In this document: positions 1-7,108 of the stretch, one piece after another
Numbering within the stretch: position 1 is the first letter of the stretch
How the letters are laid out: every line of letters begins with the position of its first letter
Assembly: GCA_021784255.1 (NCBI GenBank)
Contig: JAJXSZ010000010.1
Span: forward strand, 1-23,759
DNA from: Pseudomonadota bacterium
GTDB lineage: Bacteria; Pseudomonadota; Alphaproteobacteria; Acetobacterales; Acetobacteraceae
Direction of reading: 5' to 3'
Length of the DNA: 23,759 bases
Program-made: the position numbers and the translations under genes
The notes under the pieces: generated by a model
Told to the model about the DNA's origin: nothing
Databases searched by the model: none
What the model saw: only the letters and a program-made list of their open reading frames with translations

Positions 1-448
1 GCCGGCGCTCGCGGCGCGCCGGATCGATGTGCGCGGCGAGCGTCTCGAGGACGACGATGTTGTAGTCCTTGACGATGTCGCGCACGCGGCATTCGAGATT
101 GGCCAGGCAGTCCTTCAGCAGCGGCGACCTGACATGGCGCGCCTTCGCTCGCGTGAGCCCGAACCTGGCGAATTTGTCGGCATCCGCGCCCGAACACGTA
201 CCGATGCCCACAACCTTGTCGAGCAGGTCGATGGTGGGGATGGCGAGCACGCATTCCCGCGTCGCCGTCAGCGCTGCATAGGAATGGTTCCAGGGCCCGG
301 TGCAGAGCGCGAAGGTGCCGGCGAAATCCAGCACCATGGTCCAGGAAATCGTCATCACGTTGTCGCGCGTGCCGTCGTGCGTGGCGACGAGGACCACGGG
401 CCCGCATTCCATCAGGGTGAACGCCTTGCCGATCGGAAGATTGCGCAT
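1..448 (-). CDS. Flavin reductase-like domain protein, 3' end cut by window edge
   Basis: I read this directly from the minus strand. It opens MRNLPIGKAFTLMECGPVVL and stays open to base 1, giving about 149 residues. The segments LVATHDGTRDNVMTISWTM and FALCTGPWNHSYAAL, followed by a stretch on a conserved scaffold around the FMN site (residues 20-90), match the flavin reductase-like / flavoredoxin family, which binds FMN and passes electrons from NAD(P)H or a partner protein. Members are usually about 190-205 residues, so roughly a quarter to a third is missing beyond the window. The ATG is supported by GGAGG (454-458 on the plus strand) five bases upstream. It lies 67 bases downstream of the CoA-transferase gene on the same strand, so it could be the third gene of that unit, although a hairpin sits between them. 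The substrate or partner cannot be deduced. Confidence 0.8.
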   Translation of the reverse strand, partial: MRNLPIGKAFTLMECGPVVLVATHDGTRDNVMTISWTMVLDFAGTFALCTGPWNHSYAALTATRECVLAIPTIDLLDKVVGIGTCSGADADKFARFGLTRAKARHVRSPLLKDCLANLECRVRDIVKDYNIVVLETLAAHIDPARRERR

Positions 449-470
449 GCTCGCCTCCGGTCTCGTGGTG

Positions 471-490
471 CGGGAGCCTTGAGGCTCCTG
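471..490. terminator. Hairpin between CoA-transferase and flavin reductase genes
   Basis: CGGGAGCC and GGCTCCTG face each other across a TTGA loop, giving an eight-pair stem with one G-T pair. It lies just past the stop of the CoA-transferase gene on the minus strand. There is no T-run after it, so it may be a weak attenuator or mRNA-end structure rather than a classical intrinsic terminator. Confidence 0.35.
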
Positions 491-515
491 CCCGGCCTGG
501 GCCGAGCCCGGGGTC

Positions 516-1688
516 TCAGCCGATCGCCTTCTGGTCTTTCAGCCTGGCGATCGCATCATCCGAATAGCCGAGTTCCCGCGCGATCTCCTCGGTCTGCTGG
601 CCGATGGCCGGGATGTCGCGCATCAGTCCCGGGCGCTCCCCGTCGATGGCGATGGGAAGTGCCGGAAGTTTCGATTTGCGTCCGTCCGGCAGAGTCACGG
701 GTACCAAGCCGCCGGCGGCGTTCAGGTGCGGATCGTCGAACAGCTCGACCGGGCGGGTGATCGGCGCGAAGGGCAGGCCGAGCTGCTCGCAGCGTTCGGC
801 GAGGTCCTTGGTCGTATATTGCTGTAGCGCCGTGGCGACACGCGGCAGGGTGCGCGCACGCGCGGCGACGCGCTGGGCGGAGTTGGCGAGGGTGGGGTCG
901 TTGGCGAGGTCGGGCAGGCCGAACGCCTCGCAGAAGATCGCCCATTGCGTATCCGTCACGACCCCGACGAACAGACGGCCGTCGCTGGTCTCGAAGATAT
1001 CGTAGATCGGCCAGGCGGGGCGGCGGTCCGTCATCGGCGGTGCCTCCTGCCCGGTAATCGCGTACTGCGCCATATGCTGCGCGACGAGCAGCACGTTGTT
1101 CTCGAACAGACCCGACTGGATGTGCCGGCCACGGCCGGTGCGGTGACGCTCCTCGATGGCGGCGAGGATGCCGATGGCGCCGAACATCCCGCCCATGATG
1201 TCGTTGACCGAGCTGCCGGCACGCAGCGGCTTGTCGCGATAGCCGGTCATGTAGGCCAGGCCCCCCATCATCTGCACCACCTCGTCGAGTGCCACGCGAT
1301 GATCGTACGGACCGGGTAGAAAGCCCTTGTTCGAGCAATAGATGAGGCGCGGATTCTCGGCCATCAGCGCGCTGGCGCCGAGGCCGAGCTTGTCCATGGC
1401 GCCCGGGCGGAAGTTCTCCACCACGGCATCGGCGGTGGCGACCAGGCGCCGGACGAGGGCGAGCCCCTGCGGCTGCTTCATATCGACTGCGATGCTGCGC
1501 TTGTTGCGGTTCATCAACGTGAAGAAACCGGCGCCGGCGCCCGTGAGCCGCCGCGTGTTGTCGCCCGCCGGGTAGGGTTCGACCTTGATCACGTCCGCGC
1601 CGAGGTCACCAAGTACGAGGCCGGTGGTCGGCCCCATGATCATGTGGACGAACTCGACGACCCGGATACCGCTGAGCGGCAACTCCAT
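516..1688 (-). CDS. CaiB/BaiF (family III) CoA-transferase
   Basis: This 390-residue protein is a family III CoA-transferase, which moves CoA between acyl groups through an aspartyl-CoA thioester. The N-terminus (LSGIRVVEF, then LGDLGADVIKVEP at residues 27-38, NRNKRSIAVD at 60-69 and ADAVVENFRPG at 86-96) is the classic CaiB/BaiF pattern. The expected catalytic aspartate is Asp163 in SSVNDIMGGMFG. The length is normal for the family. The ATG lies five bases after the stop of the HMG-CoA-lyase-like gene, with no strong ribosome site of its own, so it is probably translationally coupled. Donor and acceptor cannot be read from the sequence. Pairing with an HMG-CoA-lyase-type enzyme suggests activation of a branched hydroxy-dicarboxylic acid such as 3-hydroxy-3-methylglutarate or citramalate, which is an inference. 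Confidence 0.92.
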   Translation of the reverse strand: MELPLSGIRVVEFVHMIMGPTTGLVLGDLGADVIKVEPYPAGDNTRRLTGAGAGFFTLMNRNKRSIAVDMKQPQGLALVRRLVATADAVVENFRPGAMDKLGLGASALMAENPRLIYCSNKGFLPGPYDHRVALDEVVQMMGGLAYMTGYRDKPLRAGSSVNDIMGGMFGAIGILAAIEERHRTGRGRHIQSGLFENNVLLVAQHMAQYAITGQEAPPMTDRRPAWPIYDIFETSDGRLFVGVVTDTQWAIFCEAFGLPDLANDPTLANSAQRVAARARTLPRVATALQQYTTKDLAERCEQLGLPFAPITRPVELFDDPHLNAAGGLVPVTLPDGRKSKLPALPIAIDGERPGLMRDIPAIGQQTEEIARELGYSDDAIARLKDQKAIG

Positions 1689-1693
1689 GGTGG

Positions 1694-2614
1694 TCAGGCC
1701 GCCGCGCGGAAGGTCTTGGGAATCCCGGCCTTGGCGACCTGGCTGTGCATCGGTTCCGCGGGCAGGCCTTCATGCAGCGGCCGGCGCGCCGCGAGCAGTT
1801 TCACGAGGTCGATGCCGGTCGCGAAGCCCATGCTCTCGAGCATGAACACCAGATCCTCGGTGACGATGTTGCCGGAGGCGCCGGGCGCGAAGGGGCAGCC
1901 GCCGAGGCCCGCCAGAGCCGAGTCGAAATCGCGGATGCCTTCCTCGAGGCCGGCGAGCGCGTTGGCGAGGCCGAGGCCCATCGTGTCGTGCAGATGCAGG
2001 CCGGTGAAGACCTTGCCGACGGCGGCCCGGGTGGCGCGGACCAGGGATTTGACCTGCGCCGGATGGGCGTAACCGACGGTATCGGCCAGCGCCAGCGTAT
2101 CCGGGGCGTGCGCCGCGAGGGCCTCGGCCACGCGCAGCACGGCGGATTCCGGGATCACGCCATCGATCGAGCAGCCGAACGCGGTGGAGCAGGCCGCCTC
2201 CACCTCCATACGGCGCGGCTGGGCGCGGACCCACTGGATGATGCGCCCGACCTCGGCCACCTGCTCCATCGGCGTGCGGTTGAGGTTGGCGCGACTATGG
2301 CCCTCGCTGACCGAGACGGGGATGCTGACGCGGTGCGCGCCGGTCTCGTAGGCGCCCATCGCACCGCGCAGGTTGGGGGCAAGTGCGACGATGGTGACGC
2401 CCGGCAGGCCGACCGTGGCGCGCACCACCTCCGCGGTGTCGGCCATTTGCGGGATCAGCTTGGGGGGCACGAAGCTGCCGACCTCGATTTCACGCACGCC
2501 AGCGGCCGCGATGGCGCGGATCCAGGCGATCTTCGCTGCGGTCGGCATGATGGTCTTGGCCATCTGCAACCCGTCGCGCGGGCCGACCTCGCAGACCGTC
2601 ACATGTTCAGGCAT
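1694..2614 (-). CDS. Hydroxymethylglutaryl-CoA lyase family protein
   Basis: This 306-residue TIM-barrel enzyme belongs to the HMGL-like / pyruvate carboxyltransferase family, which cleaves 3-hydroxy-3-methylglutaryl-CoA to acetyl-CoA and acetoacetate (last step of leucine breakdown) or a related 3-hydroxyacyl-CoA. The N-terminal motif EVGPRDGLQ (9-17) carries the metal ligand Asp14 and neighbouring Arg13. LHLHDT gives His207 and His209, and GGCPFAPGASGN gives the flexible-loop catalytic Cys240 and ligand Asn249. The spacing of these residues is close to that of human HMG-CoA lyase. The reading frame stays open well upstream to about 4015, but homology begins at MPEHVTVCEV, where an ATG follows GGAGG. 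It is divergent from the RND operon and leads the downstream CoA-transferase gene. The family assignment is firm; the exact substrate is not. Confidence 0.92.
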   Translation of the reverse strand: MPEHVTVCEVGPRDGLQMAKTIMPTAAKIAWIRAIAAAGVREIEVGSFVPPKLIPQMADTAEVVRATVGLPGVTIVALAPNLRGAMGAYETGAHRVSIPVSVSEGHSRANLNRTPMEQVAEVGRIIQWVRAQPRRMEVEAACSTAFGCSIDGVIPESAVLRVAEALAAHAPDTLALADTVGYAHPAQVKSLVRATRAAVGKVFTGLHLHDTMGLGLANALAGLEEGIRDFDSALAGLGGCPFAPGASGNIVTEDLVFMLESMGFATGIDLVKLLAARRPLHEGLPAEPMHSQVAKAGIPKTFRAAA

Positions 2615-2725
2615 GGGGCTCCTCCACCGGGCGGGTGGCCGACCTTGGGCGCGGCAAAAAAAACTCGCAAGTCCGCCAACGCATGGCATATCTGCCTCGA
2701 CGTTCTCCCCACCAAGAGGGTTTCG
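2615..2725. promoter_or_regulatory. Divergent intergenic region between lyase and RND operon
   Basis: These 111 bases must carry the start signals for both divergent units. A run of eight A residues at 2656-2663 stands out against the GC-rich background and could act as an UP-like or bent element. I do not see a convincing -35/-10 pair on either strand. A purine-rich AAGAGGG at 2714-2720 serves as the ribosome site for the adaptor gene. No clear operator palindrome is visible. Confidence 0.4.
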
Positions 2726-3886
2726 ATGCGGCTGAAACATGTTGCGCCGGTGCTTTGCGGCGCCATTTTGCTTGGCGCGGTGCCGGTGGCGCACGCGCAG
2801 TTTGCGCCGGGCGGACCGCCGGCGGTCGGGGTTTCCGCGGCCAGACCCGAGCAGGTGACGGAGACCAGCGAGTTCGTCGGTCGGGTTCAGGCGGTGGACT
2901 CGGTGGCGCTGGCCGCGCGGGTGACGGCCTTCCTGACGGCGCGGCAGTTCACGGAGGGGGCGGAGGTCAGCAAGGGGCAGCGACTGTTCACGCTTGAACG
3001 CGGGCCGTTCGAGGCGGACGTGGCGGCGAAGCGGGCGGCCGTGGCGCAGAACCGGGCGCTGCTCGCCAATGCCACGCTGACGCTGCGGCGCGCGCAGGCG
3101 CTGCTGGGCACGCCGGCGGGGCAGCGCTCGACCGTCGACGACGCGCTCGCCGTGCAGCAGAGCCAGGCAGCCCAGCTCGCGTCCGCCGAGGCGAACCTCG
3201 AGGCTGCGCAGATCAACCTCGCCTACACCGACATCCGCGCGCCGATCGCGGGTAAGATCGGGCGGAGCAATTTCTCGGTGGGCAACGTGGTGAGCCCCGC
3301 CTCCGGGGCGCTGGCAACGATCGTCAGCCAGGACCCGATGTACGTGTTGTTCCCGGCGGCGACCAGCGAGGTGCTGGCGCTGCGCGACAAGTATCGGGGC
3401 AAGGGCGGGTTCGCCGCGGTGCGCGTGCAGCTGCGCCTGCCCGATGGCAAGCTCTACGATCAGGTGGGTACGGTGAACTACATCGACCCGACGGTCTCCC
3501 CGACGACGGACACGATCACCATGCGCGCCAGCATCCCCAATCCCCTGCTGCCCGGGGCCGGACCGGGCGATCTCGGCAACCGCGAGCTCGCGGACGGCGA
3601 GTTCGTGACGGTCCTGCTCGAGGGGGTGCAGCCGGTGACGGTGCTCGGCGTGCCGCGGCAGGCGGTGCTGTCCGACCAGCAGGGTGCCTATGTCTATGTC
3701 GTCGACGCCACGAAACATGTCTCGATACGCCGGGTGACGCTTGGACAGTCGAGCGCGACCGTCGCCGCCATCAGCGCCGGGCTGAAAGCGGGCGAGGAGG
3801 TGGTGGTGGACGGGCTGCAGCGGGTGCGGCCGGGAAGCGTCGTCAATCCGCATCCGTTCGCCCCGCCCGCGGCGCTCCGGAACTGA
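2726..3886 (+). CDS. RND efflux periplasmic adaptor (membrane fusion protein)
   Basis: This 386-residue HlyD/AcrA-type adaptor would bridge the inner-membrane pump and an outer-membrane channel. Residues 1-24 form a signal peptide with an AHA|Q cleavage site and no lipobox cysteine at that site, so it is probably soluble in the periplasm or held by the pump. A first lipoyl half lies around residues 50-92, an alpha-helical hairpin at about 96-165, the second lipoyl half at YTDIRAPIAGKIG (167-179), then beta-barrel and membrane-proximal domains ending GLKAGEEVVVDGLQRVRPG. The open frame begins far upstream, but the ATG at 2726 has the only good ribosome site (AAGAGGG, five bases away) and gives the signal peptide. 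The pump gene follows after 13 bases, so the two form an operon. Confidence 0.93.
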   Translation: MRLKHVAPVLCGAILLGAVPVAHAQFAPGGPPAVGVSAARPEQVTETSEFVGRVQAVDSVALAARVTAFLTARQFTEGAEVSKGQRLFTLERGPFEADVAAKRAAVAQNRALLANATLTLRRAQALLGTPAGQRSTVDDALAVQQSQAAQLASAEANLEAAQINLAYTDIRAPIAGKIGRSNFSVGNVVSPASGALATIVSQDPMYVLFPAATSEVLALRDKYRGKGGFAAVRVQLRLPDGKLYDQVGTVNYIDPTVSPTTDTITMRASIPNPLLPGAGPGDLGNRELADGEFVTVLLEGVQPVTVLGVPRQAVLSDQQGAYVYVVDATKHVSIRRVTLGQSSATVAAISAGLKAGEEVVVDGLQRVRPGSVVNPHPFAPPAALRN

Positions 3887-3899
3887 CGCGAGGCGTTTC

Positions 3900-6800
3900 G
3901 TGATTTCCGGTATTTTCATCGACCGGCCGCGGCTCGCGGTCGTCATCGCGATCCTGATCACGCTTGCGGGGGGCATCGCGCTCACGCGCATTCCGGTCGC
4001 GCAGTTCCCCGACATCGTGCCGCCGGAAGTGCAGGTGACGACGAACTACCCTGGCGCCTCCGCCGCGGTGGTGGAAAGCTCGGTCGCGCAGCCGCTGGAG
4101 GCGCAGATCAACGGCGTCGACAAGATGCTGTACATGAAATCCACCAGCGGCAATGACGGAAGCTACAACCTGACCGTCAGCTTCGCGCTGGGGACCAATC
4201 CCGACATCGACACGGTCAACGTCAACAACCGTGTGCAGGCGGCCTTGTCGAAGTTGCCGCAGGAGGTCCAGCGCGAGGGCGTGACGGTCCAGAAGCGCAG
4301 CTCGGCGATCCTGAAGTTCGTCCAGTTCTATTCGCCGGGCGGCAAGCTTTCGCCGTTGTTCATCAGCAACTATGTCACCATCAACGTGCTCGATGCGCTG
4401 TCGCGCACCCGGGGCGTCGGCCAGGCCTTCGTGTTCGGTGCGCAGAACTATTCCATGCGCGTCTGGTTCCGTACCTCGCGCCTGGTCGAGCTCGGTCTCA
4501 CGCCGCAGGACGTGATCGCGGCGATCCAGGCGCAGAACCAGCAGGCCGCCGTGGGACGGATCGGCGCGCGGCCGATCAGCGACGGGGTGCAGTTCCAGAT
4601 CAACCTGCAGACGCAGGGGCGGCTCACGACGCCGGCACAGTTCGGCGACATCATCCTGCGCGCCAATCCCGACGGCTCCATTCTGAGACTGAAGAACGTG
4701 GCGAGGGTCGAGCTAGGGGCGCAGAGCGAGGACACGCTGTCGCGCTACGACGGCCAGCCGGCGGTTTCCATCGGCATCTTTCTGGCGCCAGGCGCGAACG
4801 CTGTCGCCACCTCGGCCGCGGTGGAAAAGACGCTGCAGCGGCTACAGACCCGCTTCCCCGCCGGCCTCAAGCGCATCACCTTCTACGACAGCTCCCGCTT
4901 TGTCTCCGACACGATCCACGAGGTGATCACGACCCTGCTCGAGGCGTTCGTGCTGGTGGTGTTGGTGGTGTTCCTGTTCCTCGGCAAGCTGCGCGCGACC
5001 ATCATCCCGAGCATCGCAGTGCCGGTGAGCCTGATCGGCACCTTTGCCGTGCTGCTGCTGATTGGCTTTTCGGCCAACACGGTCTCGCTGCTGGCACTGG
5101 TGCTCGCGATCGGTGTCGTCGTCGATGACGCGATCGTCGTGGTGGAGAACGTCGAGCGGGTGATGGAGGACGAGCCGGAGCTGACGCCGGCGGAGGCGAC
5201 GAAGAAGGCGATGCGCCAGATCACCGGGCCGGTGATCGCGATCAGCCTGGTGCTGCTATCGGTGTTCGTGCCGATCGCGTTCATTCCCGGCGTGTCGGGG
5301 GAGCTGTTCCGGCAATTCGCGGTCACCATCACCATCGCCATGCTGATTTCGGCGATCAACGCGCTGACGCTCTCGCCGGCACTTTGTGCCGTGTTCCTGC
5401 GGCCGGGCCGGGCGTCGCGCGGGCCGATGCGCGCGGTTGCGCTCGGCATCGACAAGGTTCGCAGCGGCTATGCGGCGGTGGTGCGCCGGCTGGTGCGCGT
5501 GTCGGTCCTCGGCATCGTCGCCGTTGCCGCGGCTGGATTTGGCATCTGGTCCTTGTCGCGGGCGACGCCGACGGGCTTCCTGCCGGAGGAGGATCAGGGC
5601 GCGTTCTTTGTCAACGTGCAACTACCGGAAGGCGCATCGGTTGCACGGACGACGGCGGTGGTGCAACGCGTGGAGGGTATCCTCCGCTCGCAGCCGCAGA
5701 TCGACAAGACGCTGGCGATCGTCGGGTTTTCGCTGCTCGACGGCGGGGCGGAGAGCAATGCCGCCTTCATGGTGGCGGGGCTGAAGCCATTCGCGGACCG
5801 GACGGCGGCAGTGGATCGCGCGCAGGCGGTGATCCGGCGGACCTTCGGGGCGGTATCGCAGATTCCGTCGGCCGAGATCTTCCCCTTCAACCTGCCGCCG
5901 ATCATCGGCCTGTCGACCTCGGGCGGCTTCCAATACCAGCTGCAGAACCTCGAGGGGCAAGACCCGGCGGCGATGGCGAGCGTGATGTACGGGCTGCTCG
6001 GCGCTGCCAACGCCGACAAGCAGCTCGCGCGCGTGTTCTCGACCTTCAGCGCAACCACGCCCTCGCTGTTTCTCGACATCGATCGCGCGAAGGCCGAAGC
6101 GCTCGGCGTCAACGTCGCCGACATCTTCACCGCACTGCAGGCGACCCTCGGTGGCATCTATGTCAACGACTTCAACCTCTATGGGCGGACCTGGCAGGTC
6201 AACATCGAGGGCGACCAGACCGACCGCATGGACGAGTCCGCGCTGTGGCGGATCTACGTGCGCAACAAGGGCGGAACGATGGTGCCGCTGCGGGCGCTGG
6301 CGACGGCGCACACGGTGCTCGGACCGCAGGTGATCACGCGCTATAACAACTATCGCTCGATCTCGATCAACGGGTCGCCGGCACCGGGTATTTCGAGCGG
6401 CGTGGCACTGGCGGCGATGGCCGCGATCTCGCACCACACGCTGCCGCCTGGCTACGATTTCGAATGGACCGGAACCTCCTACCAGGAGGCGCAGTCGCAG
6501 GGGCAGACAGGGCCGATCCTCGGCCTCTCGGTGCTGTTCGCCTACCTGTTCCTGGTGGCGCTCTATGAGAGCTGGTCCATTCCGGTCCCGGTGATGCTGT
6601 CGGTGGCGATCGGCGTGCTCGGCGCCTTCGTCGGCGTCTGGGCCTCCGGCATCGCGCTCGATCTCTACGGGCAGATCGGGCTGGTGGTGCTGATCGCGCT
6701 GGCGGCCAAGAACGGCATCCTGATCGTCGAGTTTGCCAAGGAGCGGCGCGAGGAGGGGATGTCGATCCGCGATGCCGCGGTGATGGGCGCGCGGATGCGG

Positions 6801-7025
6801 TTTCGTGCCGTGGTGATGACCTCGATCGCCTTCGTGCTCGGCCTGCTGCCGATGGTCACGGCGACCGGGGCCGCGATGCTGTCGCGCCGCGCGGTGGGAA
6901 CGCCGGTTTTCGCCGGGATGATCGGCGCCACCGGCATCGGCATTTTCGTCATCCCGATGCTCTACGTGACGGTGCAGACACTGCGCGAGCGCCTCAAGGC
7001 GCGGCTCGGGCGCGGCGCGCACTGA
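3900..7025 (+). CDS. RND multidrug efflux pump, HAE1 family inner-membrane subunit
   Basis: This 1041-residue protein is close to AcrB in length. It starts with GTG at 3900, preceded by GAGG (3890-3893). It begins FIDRPRLAVVIAILITLAGG (first membrane helix) and the porter motif FPDIVPPEVQVTTNYPGAS. The proton-relay residues are present: Asp409 and Asp410 in GVVVDDAIVVVENVERVM (TM4) and Lys937 in ALAAKNGILIVEFAKE (TM10). Two large periplasmic loops (about 40-340 and 560-870) flank the membrane bundles, as in other HAE1 pumps. It is expected to export hydrophobic or amphiphilic compounds using the proton gradient, as a trimer with the adaptor encoded just upstream. No outer-membrane factor and no TetR/LysR repressor is adjacent, so a shared TolC-like channel and distant regulation are inferred. 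The substrate is unknown. Confidence 0.95.
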   Translation: MISGIFIDRPRLAVVIAILITLAGGIALTRIPVAQFPDIVPPEVQVTTNYPGASAAVVESSVAQPLEAQINGVDKMLYMKSTSGNDGSYNLTVSFALGTNPDIDTVNVNNRVQAALSKLPQEVQREGVTVQKRSSAILKFVQFYSPGGKLSPLFISNYVTINVLDALSRTRGVGQAFVFGAQNYSMRVWFRTSRLVELGLTPQDVIAAIQAQNQQAAVGRIGARPISDGVQFQINLQTQGRLTTPAQFGDIILRANPDGSILRLKNVARVELGAQSEDTLSRYDGQPAVSIGIFLAPGANAVATSAAVEKTLQRLQTRFPAGLKRITFYDSSRFVSDTIHEVITTLLEAFVLVVLVVFLFLGKLRATIIPSIAVPVSLIGTFAVLLLIGFSANTVSLLALVLAIGVVVDDAIVVVENVERVMEDEPELTPAEATKKAMRQITGPVIAISLVLLSVFVPIAFIPGVSGELFRQFAVTITIAMLISAINALTLSPALCAVFLRPGRASRGPMRAVALGIDKVRSGYAAVVRRLVRVSVLGIVAVAAAGFGIWSLSRATPTGFLPEEDQGAFFVNVQLPEGASVARTTAVVQRVEGILRSQPQIDKTLAIVGFSLLDGGAESNAAFMVAGLKPFADRTAAVDRAQAVIRRTFGAVSQIPSAEIFPFNLPPIIGLSTSGGFQYQLQNLEGQDPAAMASVMYGLLGAANADKQLARVFSTFSATTPSLFLDIDRAKAEALGVNVADIFTALQATLGGIYVNDFNLYGRTWQVNIEGDQTDRMDESALWRIYVRNKGGTMVPLRALATAHTVLGPQVITRYNNYRSISINGSPAPGISSGVALAAMAAISHHTLPPGYDFEWTGTSYQEAQSQGQTGPILGLSVLFAYLFLVALYESWSIPVPVMLSVAIGVLGAFVGVWASGIALDLYGQIGLVVLIALAAKNGILIVEFAKERREEGMSIRDAAVMGARMRFRAVVMTSIAFVLGLLPMVTATGAAMLSRRAVGTPVFAGMIGATGIGIFVIPMLYVTVQTLRERLKARLGRGAH

Positions 7026-7050
7026 TGCGCGGCGGGGCGTGGTTGGGGGG

Positions 7051-7078
7051 TTGGCGTTTGCTCGCCGGCGACTAGATT
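7051..7078 (+). promoter_or_regulatory. Candidate promoter for the molybdopterin subunit gene
   Basis: TTGGCG (7051-7056) and TAGATT (7073-7078) are separated by 16 bases in the 83-base gap after the pump gene. This would give a short leader of about 25 bases containing GGAG (7097-7100), eight bases before the ATG. The match is by eye only, but it suggests the downstream gene is transcribed separately from the RND operon. Confidence 0.45.
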
Positions 7079-7108
7079 GTCGGGCGGGAAAATGCCGGAG
7101 AACGCCCG

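Noticed and set aside
1694..4015. 773-residue open frame on the minus strand continuing upstream of the lyase
   Set aside because: Only the last 306 residues show family motifs. The upstream part is low-complexity Arg/His-rich sequence opposite the RND adaptor and pump genes, and the ATG at 2614 has a good ribosome site.
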